From Acanthoscelides obtectus (lineage: Eukaryota > Arthropoda > Insecta > Coleoptera > Chrysomelidae): 64,000 nucleotides of DNA. Of this stretch, positions 1 through 11,253 are shown one piece after another. The stretch covers positions 16,867,805-16,931,804 of the forward strand of contig CAVLJG010000004.1 of assembly GCA_963669975.1 (NCBI GenBank), written 5' to 3'. Within the stretch, counting starts at the first letter, position 1. Each line of letters begins with the position of its first letter. The translations under genes and the position numbers were made by a program. Below the pieces are notes generated by a model. The model worked only from the letters and a program-made list of their open reading frames with translations, ran no database searches and was not told the origin of the DNA.

Positions 1-1186
1 TACATGAATCTTTATCGATCATTTGGTTTTCATGTTGATAATCCCTCATGTGTATATCACCAAGCAAACCACATTAAAATTCCTGTTTATTGTACAATGT
101 TTCAGTCCCATTGATAACCTTTTTCAGATACAATTAACACCGTTTTGTCCCATTTTCAAAATAGGGCTGTATGACAGTTCATCATTTTTTGATGATGTTG
201 AGTATATAAAGTTCTATTGCCTCCAACAACAAGGCCCGAAAAGTAAATTCTGCCCTTAAGTTTCATATTTTCAAGCCTCTGATAAGGGTAATCTTAAAAA
301 CCTCCACATAACTTGAACCTGGCTGAAAACTTGTTTCTAAGATAAGTTAGATACATGATATGTATATAATATTCTGAATCAGACATTGTTTTAAGACATT
401 TTCTAGTCTCAATCCTTAAATATTGCCATATCCTTGAGAAGCTGCTATTTTTAGTAACTGTGTTTTGAACCATTCATCATTTTGTATAATATGATCTTAT
501 TATGGATATTTCTTTAGTTGTAGCATCAAACAAGATAATTTTGACTTCAAAAGAACTACTCATCAATGTAGTGAGGAGAAGAGTGATACAAAAGTTATTG
601 GTACCCTAGCAATGAAGTCTGTAGTTGAACCAGATAGTAAGAGGAGCATGAGCTCTGCTGCAATATATTCACTGTTACATAAGTAAGAAATGTAATATGA
701 TAGTTGATAGCACATCAAAAAACCTTCAAATACTTATAGTCCCAGTGTGAGGTATCATCGATAAATTCACTAGCAGTTGCTAATAGATGGAGTTATATAT
801 ATGACTCCTTATAACTTTGCATTGAACGATATATTCTCGAAGAATATGCTTAACCCCTATGCTGTATTTGATTCCATTGCCACAGCAATGTTCCCAAGGA
901 TCTTGCTAATTCTCTCAGAAGGAATACAAACTGATCCAGCTTTCCTTTTAAAGAAATATTTTCTTAAACATTACATCAACATGGAGAGATCGCCCTTCAA
1001 CATCCCTCATAATTATTCGTAAGATTTCATATTCCCAGAATGTCTCAGTGGCGGAAAAGGTAATCCTATAACCTCCTAGAGGTGGCAATACTGGCGCCTA
1101 TAGAAAGTGGTGAACAGGTATTTAGTTGTATGGGTATTTTCTGGTGGAATATGGTTGATCATTGCCTGAAGTGAATATTCTTTTAG
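1..1186. other. No gene recognised; upstream of zinc-finger gene
   Basis: AT-rich DNA with only short chance reading frames. It probably holds upstream introns and the unlocated first exon(s) of the zinc-finger gene that starts to be visible at 1187, because the exon at 1187 opens in mid-codon and needs two bases from an upstream exon. I could not choose a donor site with confidence. Confidence 0.4.
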
Positions 1187-1390
1187 AGTCAAAGATGAAC
1201 ACTGGGATGGAGTTAACCAGGTGAAACCAGAGAATCAGTTGTTGGTTGAGGTTAAATTGGAAAGACCAGATGCAGAACCAACTGTGGACAACATGAAGCT
1301 TGAAAATATGGGTACCTTGCCGCTGATTGAAGAGTTTAACATCAAATCAGAATACAATGAAGATGTCATATCCGATTTAACATGGAATAG
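1187..1390 (+). CDS. C2H2 zinc-finger gene, acidic linker exon (internal)
   Basis: The exon follows a polypyrimidine-AG acceptor (TTCTTTTAG ending at 1186) and ends before GTGGGT at 1391. It is open throughout and translates to a Glu/Asp/Lys-rich segment that begins VKDEHWDGVNQVKPENQ and contains VEVKLE. Short acidic exons of this kind are common upstream of insect C2H2 arrays. It starts with one base and ends with two bases of split codons, so it is a 204-nt phase-2/phase-2 exon. The next exon (1966-2133) has the same phases. There is no ATG at a plausible start, so it is internal. No known domain is visible; its role within the protein is not known. Confidence 0.65.
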
Positions 1391-1576
1391 GTGGGTCTGC
1401 TTTGGCTTTCCATCTATTTCATTTCATTTTAAAGAAATTAGTGGTACAGTGCTTCTCAAAAATGCCTATCCCATGCTTATTTTTTTAACAGGTCAAGTTA
1501 GAATGTCGAAGTTTGAGGAGATGAAATTTGTGCATCAGTAGGTATGATAGGACAAAAGCGGCAGTTTTGAACATTT

Positions 1577-1602
1577 CAAGATGGCGGTCGGTCGCCATCT
1601 TG
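1577..1602. repeat. Perfect 10-bp hairpin in intron
   Basis: CAAGATGGCG (1577-1586) and CGCCATCTTG (1593-1602) form a perfect 10-bp inverted repeat around a 6-base loop. It lies in the intron 1391-1965 of the zinc-finger gene, in sequence that looks like old repeat debris; part of the motif (CAAGATGG) recurs near 1793. The purpose is unknown. Confidence 0.7.
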
Positions 1603-1965
1603 GTATATTTTTTGAAATGGAATGGGGGGTCATGTGACATCTCATTTTCAAGCCTATTATGGGGTTATGGTGTTCTATAGAAGTTGAATGTTTAATAAAG
1701 ATAGTGATTTTATGTTTTATATTGTGGAGTAACCATGAAAAACTTTAAAATAAGGCATCACATGGTGTTTCAGTTTCTTTAAAAAAATGCTCCAAGATGG
1801 GGGCCCACTGGGATATTGGAATGTTCAACTGCCATGTTAAAATATAGTATTAATGCATCAATATCATCATCCTGTTCTGAAAATAAGCTAAAAGGGGCCA
1901 CCTTTTTGAATCACACTGTAAATTTCCCTCCCTGTATTGAAACATCCCCTTCATTACCATTTTAG

Positions 1966-2133
1966 AATTAACTCGACAGCAGATTCTGTTGACCAACAGT
2001 CTGAAAAAGTGGATGAAAATCCACCTATGAGCATCATACATTTTGAAAATATGGACTCATTAGGGCTGAATGAGGAATGTGAGATTAAAACTGAGAGTCA
2101 CCAAAGTGACAGACATGATTCAGACTCCGATAG
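1966..2133 (+). CDS. C2H2 zinc-finger gene, second acidic linker exon
   Basis: The exon follows the acceptor ACCATTTTAG and ends at the strong donor TAG|GTGAGT (GT at 2134). It is open across 168 nt and joins in frame to the upstream exon (AG+A) and to the large finger exon (AG+T). The product is hydrophilic and acidic, with the segments INSTADSVDQQSEKVDENPP and EECEIKTESHQSD, and has no zinc ligands. It resembles the upstream exon in the motif xxFENMDSL / xLENMGTLP, which suggests that the two linker exons arose by exon duplication; that is inference from the similar wording and identical phases. Confidence 0.7.
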
Positions 2134-2846
2134 GTGAGTTTCCTTTAATCCTTGAGCTTTAGGGGGTGTCCCAGAATCATATGTGAATTTCGGGCACTCA
2201 AATGAAACCCAAAGAAGAATGCCACAAATTCCACAGAAATGTCCTGTCCTACTGAAAGTCAGGTTTTCATAAATAATTTTAGAATAACACTGTATAATTC
2301 ATTGTAATTCTGACAATTTAGTAATTGGTTGAGGCCTGATCCATGGAAAACAATTATCTCATTAGACCGCCAGATACAGAAAATTACTGAAACTGCACTG
2401 AAACAAGAGCTTTTCTAAAAACGATCCATTATATAGGGTGTCTTTAAAGTTGGTAGTTTCCTTTTCAGAAACAACAAGAGATCAAATCTCCTCATAAACG
2501 AATAAAGATTTTATTTTTTCATTTTGAGAAAAGTCGGTAGCGTTCCCTGACTTTTTATATTGAAAACATTACCACCCTGTATTTCTAAAGTTGGTACATT
2601 TAGAACATACGTTCTTATGAAGTTTTCTTCTTGAAATGGACCCAATCATTACCCCTTAAAAATTGGCATTCAATCGGGATGCCAGAAATTGACGTTTTTA
2701 ACACCCCATATATGTCAAAAACTGTCTATCTAAGTTTTCTTGTACAGTTTTTGATAATAAACCTCTAAACAAAATTTAATATAACAATAATAACGTAAGA
2801 GATACGTTTTCATTATTTAAAGTGATTTATGCAGTCACGGTCGTGA
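2134..2846. other. Intron with transposon debris
   Basis: Intron of the zinc-finger gene with no coding content. Two places look like old transposon ends: GGGGTGTCCCAGAATC near 2163 and TATAGGGTGTCTTTAAAG near 2436, the latter followed by ACCACCCTGTA near 2571 as a possible partner. I could not establish complete elements. Confidence 0.35.
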
Positions 2847-4656
2847 TATACGGGGCCGTTCGACAAGTACTGAGCTTCATCGCCCGATGGCGCCACTATC
2901 GCAAGAGAAATCATTTTACGCAGTCTTAACGAGTTTTAATGTGGTCGCACGTTGTTTTTGATGCCACGCCCAGGTGCCCCTAAAATGGCTACCGCGGAGG
3001 ATAACGTGGCAAAAATCCACGATCGTGTAATGGCAGACCGCCGATTGAAGGTATGCGAGATAGCTGAGACAGGCATATTAATATCATGCATGAAATATTT
3101 GGCATGAGAAAACTGTGCGATGGGTGCCGCGATCGATCACTCGGACCTACTTTGCAGACTTTCAGAAAACTCATTTTTCAGACGGGTTAAATAAGTTGAA
3201 GCAGCGCTGGGTCAAGTGAATCGAGCTAAAAGGAGACTATGTTGAGAAATAAATCGCCACTTTTTTTTGCTAAGTACTTATCGGACCGTCTTAAGCATAC
3301 TCGTAGTAGTTAGGGGACGTTTTTGTAGAACAGTCTCTGAAATTATACAGGACGCTCTGCGCTCTGTGGAATCGTGGTGTAGGGAAGTCGATCTTTCAGT
3401 TAATGCTGGAAAGACCGAGCTGATCCTATTCACTAGGAGAACAAGGCTTGACGGGCTGGTCATGCCGACCTTCTTTGGGACTAGATTAATTCTATCCCAA
3501 TCAGTGAAATATCTGGGAATTATCCTGAATTGCAAACTGAACTGGAGAGAGCATGTTGAATACAAGGTTAGAAAGGCTCGCAATTCAATGTGGGCCTGTA
3601 GACGAGTTGTCGGTGTAAGGTGGGGGCTTAAACCAAAGTGGTATACTGGCTCTACACGACGATAGTACGTCCATCTCTCTTGTATGTCTCCCTGATCTGG
3701 TGGCTTGCATTAGAACTGAGACAACTAAGGCCAAACTCAATAAAATTCAGCGTTTGGCCTGTATTAGCATTACAAGCGCAGTGCGAACAACGCCATTGAG
3801 TGCAATGGAAGCTCTGTTGGATCTCCCACCGTTGGATCTGGTGATCCGCGGTGAAGCGAGAGTAGTCGCTCATCGTCTGTGGAGTCAGCGCAGCTGGCGG
3901 CTGGGCCTTCTTGAATCCTGTCAAGGGGCATACTGCCATCTTAGTCGAATTGCAAAGGGAGGACCCCGTCCTTCTAAGCAGGGGTGATCGTATTACCTCT
4001 AAATATCGCTTCAACCGCAAGTTTATTGTGGAGTATCCAGCGAGGGAGGAGTGGGATACCGGTAGCCGGAGACTCGCCGGATTGGCAGGTCTGGTACACA
4101 GACGGCTCGGTCACCGAAGGCTCAGGTGCTGGGGTCTCTGGGCCTAGAACTAGGCTATCTCTGCCTCTCGGTGGATACATTGCAATGCAGAGAGGCTCTG
4201 GATTGCCTCGCAGCGAGGCATCCGGTATCGTTACTGTGGGTACCGGGGCACGCTGGGATAAGGGGCAATGAGACGGCGGACGCTCTGGTGAAGACAGGAT
4301 CAGCCAGCAAGCTCGATGGTCCTGAGCCAGCTTTAGGAGTGACCGCGCATAGAGCTAGGAGCAAAATGGAGACGTGGGTTGCAGGACAACACTCCCAGAA
4401 ATGGAGAAGTATCTCCAGACATCTCCGCCAGGCACGGAAACTCATTGAAGGGCCCAGTGCTAAGGATGGACGTTTCTGCATATCTCTGGATAGAGCCAAC
4501 CTAAGGATGCTGGTGGGACTGTTGTCTGGCCATAACACATTAAGGCGCACCTCTGTGCATAAGGGCCCTCTTAAGCGGCCTATGCACTGGCTCCTTATGG
4601 TGGCCGGAATGCCTCTAATTTCACGATTCATTCATTCATATCGGACCGTCCTCGTA
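2847..4656 (+). mobile_element. Mariner remnant split by a LINE
   Basis: The left end TACGGGGCCGTTCGACAAGT (2847) is matched in inverted form by AAGTACTTATCGGACCGTC (3272-3290), completed by CTCGTA at 4651-4656 beyond the LINE at 3291-4650. Inside, translation in shifting frames gives the mariner N-terminal DNA-binding region (VAKIHDRVMADRRLKVCEIA) near 3007-3070 and the family's C-terminal end (LNKLKQRWVKCIELKGDYVE) near 3190-3250. The catalytic middle is missing, so this is an internally deleted, dead copy of about 450 bp. It sits in the third visible intron of the zinc-finger gene. Confidence 0.7.
3291..4650 (+). mobile_element. 5'-truncated LINE with RNase H domain (I-group like)
   Basis: Broken reading frames encode the C-terminal half of a non-LTR retrotransposon polyprotein. 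Residues typical of the reverse-transcriptase thumb are seen at 3350-3660 (GKTELILFTRR, VKYLGIILNCKLNWREHV). An RNase H domain follows at about 4080-4300, with the first catalytic motif YTDGS and the late motif WVPGHAGIRGNETAD. RNase H in an APE-type LINE points to the I/LOA-like group. Several frameshifts make it inactive. It ends in a short (ATTC)n-like tail (4625-4638) and is flanked by a 12-bp duplication TATCGGACCGTC (3279-3290 and 4639-4650). The target was the 3' terminal repeat of a mariner element. Confidence 0.75.
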
Positions 4657-4897
4657 TGCATATTGCGAACCAAACATAGGCGTAGATTTTGTTTATTAGT
4701 TGAGTTTCTTGAATGGCAATTTTTCAAATGTAATAAAATCTTCCAAGTATTTAGTAAATTCTATAATGAATGTGCGCAAAAAAATCCATTTTTACAACAT
4801 TCAATGCATACTAGATGTCGCAGGTTAATCAAACTATAACGCATTATCTGTGAAGACCAATAAAACAGAATAAAAACGATTCATCTCCTTTTTTCAG

Positions 4898-6533
4898 TGC
4901 AAAAATAAAGAAACAGTGGAAAAGGGAACAAGAATATTCGCAGGTCGAAGAAGGACAAAAGTTGTTTAGCTGCTATGTCTGTAACTATACGAGCCATTGT
5001 AAAAAGGGTTTTATCGTTCATATGAAAAGGCACAATTGCCACATAGACTCGAATTTGGAAAAATCACAATCTGTTTCTATGAAATCTTACGAACTGAATG
5101 AATACTTTTGTATCACATGTAATAAGGTGATCAAAATACTTAAATGTACATTCTGTGATTTCAGAACAGCTCATCAAGAATATTTAACTAAACATATGTT
5201 AAGACACACTGCTTCTTCTCGGCTGCACATATGCAAACATTGTAATGTGTCATTTAAAAAAAAGCAATCGCTCTGTAACCATATTCTAAAGCAACATCCC
5301 GACTTTAGCGGGACAATTTCTATTAAGATATATGAATGTTTACATTGTGCACTCAAAACAACCAATAGGACTAGTTTTATAGAGCACATGGCAAAACATA
5401 ACACTCATAAGCCCTTTAAGTGTATAAACTGTCGTGCGTCATTTAAAACTAAGCTCTGTTTAGATGACCACGTCTTGAAGAAACATCCTGAGTTCACTAC
5501 TTCTGTGTCTCGTAAGATACACGAATGTACACATTGTGAATATAAAACTACATACGCGCACTGTTTAGCGGGGCATATGATGAAACATACTGGAGCTAAG
5601 CTCAACTGTACAAAGTGTGATGCGTCATTTGCAACCAAACATACTTTAAACAATCACATTTTACAGAAGCATCCTGAGTTTACAGCTGGTGTGTCTTGTA
5701 AAGTACAAGAGTGTTCACATTGTGAATATAAAACTACAGAATCGCGATATTTAGCTAGGCATATGATGAGACATACTAAGGCTAGGCTTACGTGTGCGAA
5801 GTGTGACGCATCATTTACAACCAAACAAGTGTTAGACAACCACGTAATACAGAATCATCCCGAGTTTACTGCTTCTGTGTCTCGTAAGATACACGAATGT
5901 ACATACTGTGAATACAAAACTACATACTCGCAGTCTTTAACTAGGCATATGATGGAACATACCGGAGTTAAGTTCACGTGTGAAAAGTGTGATGCGTCAT
6001 TTAAAAGCAAAAAAACGTTAGACAACCACATTTTACAGAAACATCCTGAGTTTACTGATTCTGTGTCTCGCAAGATACATGAATGTACACATTGTGAGTA
6101 TAAAACTACACGCGCATACTCTTTGGCTAAGCATATCATGAAACATACAGGAGCTAAGTTCGTGTGTATAAAGTGTGATGCGTCATTTAAGAGCACAAAA
6201 TCGTTAGACAACCACGTTTTACAGAGACATCCTGAGTTTACTGCTCCCATGTCTCGTAAGATACACAAATGTACGCATTGCGAATTTAAAAGTACATACG
6301 CACAGTCATTATCTAGGCATATCGTGAAACATATTGGAGCTAAGTGTACAAACTGTGATGCGTCATTTATAAGCAGAAAATCGTTAGTCAATCACATTTT
6401 ACAGAAACATCCTGAGTTGACAGCTTCTGTGTCTAGTAAGATACACGAATGTACGCATTGTGAATACAAAAGTATATGCGGGTACTCTTTGGCTAGGCAT
6501 ATGAAAAAACATACTGGAGAGTGTACAAAGTGA
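4898..6533 (+). CDS. C2H2 zinc-finger protein, terminal finger-array exon
   Basis: The exon follows the acceptor CTCCTTTTTTCAG and joins in frame to the exon ending at 2133; the stop is TGA at 6531-6533. About 544 residues. I count 16 C2H2 fingers; the first four are divergent, then pairs alternate between a CTHCEYKTT...H...KH type and a CxKCDASF...NHILQKH type. The second type is followed by a long linker (PEFTASVSRKIHE) rather than the usual TGEKP. Such proteins are nuclear and probably bind DNA; no target can be read from the sequence. No ZAD, KRAB or BTB domain is present in the visible part. The stop appears recent: a small indel near 6530 breaks the frame and finger sequence continues downstream to about 6830. 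Possible poly(A) signals AATAAA lie at 6863 and 7424. Confidence 0.85.
5512..6533 (+). repeat. 186-bp coding tandem repeat (two-finger unit)
   Basis: The finger array is a DNA-level tandem repeat. The segment encoding H/Q-E-C-T-H-C-E-Y starts near 5520, 5706, 5892, 6078, 6264 and 6444, giving a period of 186 bp (62 residues) with one 180-bp unit whose H-C linker lacks two residues. Nucleotide identity between units is high, with identical runs such as GATGCGTCATTTA, so the array grew by recent unequal exchange or is being homogenised. Confidence 0.85.
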
Positions 6534-6830
6534 TGATGCGTCAATTGAAAGCAAAAATTTGTTAGACAACCACATTTTACAGAAGCATCAAGAGTTTACT
6601 GCTTCTGTGTCTCTTAAGATGCATGATTGTACACATCGTGAGTATAAAACTACATACGCATACACTTTAGCTACGGATACCATGAAAGATACTGGAGCTA
6701 AGTTCATTTGTGTATACGTATAGTGTGATGCGTCATTTATGTGCACAAAATCGTTAGACAACTACATTTTACAGAAACATCCTGAGTTTGCTGCTCCCAT
6801 GACTTGTAACATACACGAATGTGCATTGTG
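6534..6830 (+). pseudogene. Decayed continuation of the zinc-finger array
   Basis: Downstream of the stop the same repeat units continue: GATGCGTCAATTGAAAGC at 6534, CAGAAGCATCAAGAGTTTAC near 6580, TGTACACATCGTGAGTATAA near 6629, GATGCGTCATTTATGTGC near 6727. They carry frameshifts, stops (TAG at 6720) and lost zinc ligands (CTHCEY read as CTHREY). About one and a half two-finger units are recognisable. The gene therefore once encoded at least two or three more fingers, or the array expanded past the stop by duplication and then decayed. Confidence 0.8.
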
Positions 6831-8099
6831 AACTTAACCCTTTCACCACTGAATATGTTTTTAATAAATTTTCGTTTCAAATATATATTTTTTAGTAAAA
6901 TAGTGACTATAATGAAAGATATTTGCAATAAATTCTTTGAAAATATTCTGCTTATCCTGAAAATGTGCTGGGATGGTATGTACCACTAGAAGATATGGTT
7001 AGGACTAAGGTCAAACTCAGATTATTAAAAAAAATATCCGTCATATCTATACCGCGTGATACTAGCATCTTGCGTTTAAATTTCAATAATATTATTCCAT
7101 GCCCTCGTAATAATCGACGGCGGAGGTATCCTGTAGAGAGGTAAAGTTAATGTGTTCTCAATCAAATAGTCAGGATGTCTCGGAAAATACTCTGAATCAC
7201 AAAACTTCTCTTAGTTACCTCAATGCACAACTTTGCCCTTATTCAACCAACTTAGTTATTGTTTCCGAGATCACAATGGTGAGAATAGAATTTGAAACAC
7301 CCGCGATAGAACGCGGATGATCTGCTGTACTATGTGTTTTGCTGGATACAACCATGGTATGATTCTTATTATCTTTTAAAGTATATTTGTATGTTGTAAC
7401 TGATTTCCATATGGAGTTTTATTAATAAAGATACATAAAACCTGTCACATGTATTTCCTCTTATTTAATATGGTGCTCAAATCAGAATTACTTGCATCTT
7501 TGCATTTCAAGGCAAATCTAGAGACACGTGATGTGATAAAATCCGTCCAGCCAGTTATGCTATATTAGGCCGTGAAATGATATTTTCGTGTGAAATCCAT
7601 TTTCATTTCATAAAATATCATTATATCCAGTGATACTCGCACTGCTAATCCTTATCGTCTTCTGATGCCTCTTTATATTTGATGCTTCCGCCATCATTGA
7701 GTTCCTAGAAAATTCCCGCTAAAAATTCAATTAATAGAGGTCTGTACTGCAAAAAACCTAACCTTACTGCCATCTAGGGAGTGTAACTTGTACACTTAAG
7801 GACATAACGAAGGAATCTTTTAGCAGTTCTTAACGTGACATATAGATAGCACTACAAGCTGCTTTTAAATGCAGCACCATCTAGTAATACGACCATGTAA
7901 TCATGAATAACATGGAATACAATTGTTTTCAAATAACATAAGTACTAAAAGTAACAACCAACAGAGGGCGGTAAAATCTAATTTGTGGCGCCATCTAAGA
8001 GCAGTAATTTATACCATTAAAGATCTGGTATAGATTCCTTCACTCTATAGGCTATGTTCTAATATCTAATTATCTATGGTTTGAATATACATAGTGGAG
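6831..8099. other. No gene recognised
   Basis: AT-rich intergenic DNA. AATAAA motifs at 6863 and 7424 could serve the zinc-finger gene. I see no coding exon, RNA gene or transposon coding sequence here. Confidence 0.4.
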
Positions 8100-10395
8100 A
8101 TAACATGGTAAGTAAGGATAACATGGCAACGCAAATCAACTCTGGAAATATACTCTACTAGACTCTAGAAGACTATCCGTAGCTAATTTTTTCGCGAAAT
8201 CGTTGCACAACACTTAAAAATATGCAAATGAAAATCGAAAAACTGCCGCTTTGATGTGCTAAATTAACCGTTGTTACCCCGGGATAGACATACGTTTTGA
8301 AAGTTGACCTCGTCATTTCTGTCACCTGGATTGCAGCGTTGCCAGCTCATCGGACGATTTTGCTACCCCTGCTATTTTGCTATCGCCAGTTCCTTGGACT
8401 AAAAATAGTTTTTTGTTCGAGGCCTTGCTAATAGTTTTGAGATTTTTCAGAAATGAATGTGAGTACATAAGAATACTTACAAGAACGTTTCTGTAAATTT
8501 TCTTTTTATAATAAAGTGTTACACGGTGGCCAAGATAAGGATCAGACTAGGTTAAATTAAGTAATCACACAATCTTACATCAAGCATTTGTTTGCAATGC
8601 CTGCTTAAATAAAATGAGACAGTATAAAAGACACGTTTGTTTATAACTAAAAAACAAATGAAACGTGATACATCGTTGCAGTCGTAGAAAAGGATACTAT
8701 TAGATAGAGGGTAGTATTTTTTTAAGAACACCATTATGTAGTGCCTAAATAGTGCCATTAGTTTTTTGACATTTCTTAAGATAAAGTCAGACAAAAATAA
8801 AAACGGTTTGGCCAAATTTTCGTTTTTCTCAAATACCTCGGTATATGGCTAATCTCTCAGTGTATGCAATGTGCGCAATTTATTTAAAAAAAAAACATAG
8901 GATGTCAACCCTAACACGCAACTAGATGAGTACGCAAGGTTCACCGAGTTTGCTGCACAGATATCCTGTTTCCTTCAGAAGAGTTGGAAGTAGACCTAAT
9001 TTCCACTTTGGAAACACTTGACACCCACGTCACAACACTAAAACACCACTGAGAGACAATCGAGAAGCCTATAATAGTGAACACCACTACTGAAACAAAG
9101 TAGCTAAGCCGAATAGAGCTCTGCACGGAACTGTGAACGCCTAGACATTTCGCTGCGGCGACGGTTGTCGAAAGATTGAAGCGTGGAGCTTTCGAGTGGT
9201 GTACCTCACTGCGGCGATACGGTACGGCCTGTAGAACAGCCACGCCCCTTTCCAGCTTCCACTCCGCGCGTCTGCTCCCCGTCAATGCAGTTGTTTTTTT
9301 TTTCTTATCTGACAGTATCACGAAGCGACTTGATGTTTACGTTGAACGGGAGCGGAGGCGCGGAGTGGCAGCTGAAAATGGGCCGTACCGTATCGCCGTA
9401 GCGAGGTATAGCACTCGTACACTTCAGTCTCCCGGCAACCGTCGGCGCAGCGGAAGGTCTACGCGTACACAGCTCCGTGCAGAGCTATATTTGGCCTAGC
9501 TACTCTTTTTCAGTAGTTCTGTGACGGGATTACAAAACGGTTCCTACTAAAAAATGACCCTCGTATAAACCATTATTTCAATGCTACTTTTTTTAGGTTA
9601 GTAACTGATACAATTAATCTTAGCAGAGACGATTGAGGTTCTCCTCTTCCAAGTGCGAATGCGGTCACTAAAAAACCATATTCCACCTAATGAATAGTAG
9701 AGGAAATGAAAATCATACGTCTATTAATGATCATGTAATTTTAGATCAAATAGTTAATAAATATATTTATATAATAAAACATTGTTATTTTAATTCTTGG
9801 AAGAAGACCCGCATTCAAAAAGTATTTTATCCTATAAAACTGGGCATTTATAAAAGTGTTCAGAGACATTAACGTTCCGCCGCATAGACGTCAGACGACG
9901 CAAAATGAACTATAACAGCTTTTTTAGTTTTTTTGGCAAACATTGCTACGCCTCAATTTTTATATATCTCCATTGGTACCCTTAATATTTTATTCAAAAC
10001 TTTTTTTATAACATTCTAGCAGAGGTAGCACAATTGTCGGATGAGCTAGGAACGCCGCAAACTAGGTAACAAGAATGACAAGGTCAACTGTCAAGTATGT
10101 CTATTCCGGGTTAACGATAGCGTAGTTTAGTATGTCAAAGGTCAAAGCGGCAGTTTTCTAATCTTCATTTGCATTTTTCGTTTTTGGGTAGTTAGGCCGT
10201 CGTGAAATATTTTTATTTGACGTTTCGCCAAAACGAGTGGTTGGAATCTTCAGAGGGTGTTCACAGTTGAGTTCTGTGCCAACCACTCGTGTTAACTTTG
10301 GATGATGGCCGTGACAGCCTTTCGCATTTCATTCTAGTAGAATATATTTCAATACTCGTCTTGCGTGGCCATGTTATCTTTACTCGGGCCGAAAA
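8100..10395. repeat. Large imperfect palindrome (foldback-like), about 2.3 kb
   Basis: Two outer blocks are inverted copies of each other. AGTAAGGATAACATGGCAAC (from 8111) matches the reverse complement of 10350-10390, and 8213-8375 (ATGCAAATGAAAATCGAAAA, then a stretch with GTTACCCCGGGATAGACATA) matches the reverse complement of about 10015-10180. The right arm carries an extra block at about 10190-10330 that the left arm lacks. The interior holds a second inverted pair (9086-9517). No transposase frame is visible, so this is either a non-autonomous foldback/MITE-type element or an ancient palindromic duplication. Confidence 0.65.
9086..9517. repeat. Inner GC-rich palindrome around a poly-T spacer
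   Basis: The left block 9086-9291 and right block about 9321-9517 are inverted copies, well over half identical. Shared landmarks are ACTACTGAAA/TTTCAGTAGT, GCTCTGCACGGA/TCCGTGCAGAGC, and GGCGATACGGTACGGCC/GGCCGTACCGTATCGCC. The spacer contains a T11-12 run. The block is visibly richer in G+C and CpG than its surroundings. Neither strand has a convincing gene. Confidence 0.75.
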
Positions 10396-11006
10396 CAGCC
10401 TTGATTTTAGTTTTAATATTTAGTTGAATATTATGTTTGTTAATGGAACGGCATTTGAGACGAATTGGCGATTAACCTAAGCATGACGCACCCCTTCACA
10501 CTGAAATGGAAGTGAATGTTAGTTCACTTAACAAAGAAGAAACACCAATAAATCTAACATTGTTGGGTGACGCTGTTGCGACAGCAGGCTCTACAAGGAG
10601 ACAGTAGGTAAAAGAGTTGATAATGATAGCAAATAATAAGAATAAAACTTGGAATTGTTTGAAAATAGTGGTCTGCATTGAAATTCGATAGTGTCAATCC
10701 GTCACAGAATTAATGCTAGAACACACCTACAGCTATTTGGATTTTGCAGTGATAGATGGCGCTATATATTGACGTCATCTGTCTTTTTTGTCAAAAACAG
10801 AGTTGCCAGTAGTATTTTTTCTTTTTCACTTTTTCAAAAAATTAACCTTTTCTTACTCCTATATAATGAGATTTGGTCAGAGTGCCTCTGTATATTACTG
10901 GATTCATAAAATACGGGATTTTTACTGTATTAGAAATCACTATTTTCAGTGAAAATGGGAACACAGATGGGTGGTTAGAAGATCAAACTTGAATTTGGCA
11001 ACACCG

Positions 11007-11018
11007 CTCTTCCTTTAC
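11007..11018 (+). promoter_or_regulatory. Candidate 5'TOP transcription start of RpL34
   Basis: CTCTTCCTTTAC is a pyrimidine tract with a leading C, the form seen at the start of ribosomal-protein mRNAs (5' TOP). A possible donor GTTAGT lies about 30 bases on, which would give a short untranslated first exon spliced to the acceptor at 11182. The position is inferred; no TATA box was required or found. Confidence 0.4.
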
Positions 11019-11188
11019 CAAGTTTCCATTTGTTTGGGTTAGTAAAAGAAAATTTATCTGAATTCATCCTGCTTAATAAGAATTATTTTCATATACAAAT
11101 ATTGCTAATTCATAGTGCTTTGATCCCTTAATTGATCCGGCGTGATATTTCTTTGGAAGTTTTAATAGTTTCTCTTTTTCAGACAAAG

Positions 11189-11253
11189 ATGGTCCAACGG
11201 TTAGTTTTCAGGCGACGGCTGTCGTATAACACAAAATCCAACAGGAGACGGAT
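11189..11253 (+). CDS. RpL34: Ribosomal protein L34 (eL34), first coding exon
   Basis: The exon follows TTTCTCTTTTTCAG; the ATG at 11189 opens MVQRLVFRRRLSYNTKSNRR and the exon ends before the donor GTAAGT at 11254. This is the conserved N-terminus of eukaryotic eL34, a component of the large ribosomal subunit. It contributes 21 codons plus two bases; the split codon (AT|A, Ile) joins the next exon at 11875. A start just behind a splice acceptor, with a non-coding first exon, is usual for metazoan ribosomal-protein genes. Confidence 0.93.

Noticed and set aside
777..1022. 81-codon plus-strand frame upstream of the zinc-finger gene
   Set aside because: No splice context, no family likeness, and composition like the surrounding AT-rich DNA.
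1221..1541. Extending the zinc-finger linker exon to the stop near 1541
   Set aside because: After 1390 the composition changes to hydrophobic intron-like sequence, and a GT donor at 1391 gives the same phase as the next exon; splicing is the better reading.
9176..9499. 107-codon plus-strand frame and 126-codon minus-strand frame around 8941-9499
   Set aside because: Both run through the GC-rich palindrome and mirror each other; long frames are expected by chance in GC-rich sequence. No start context or family likeness.
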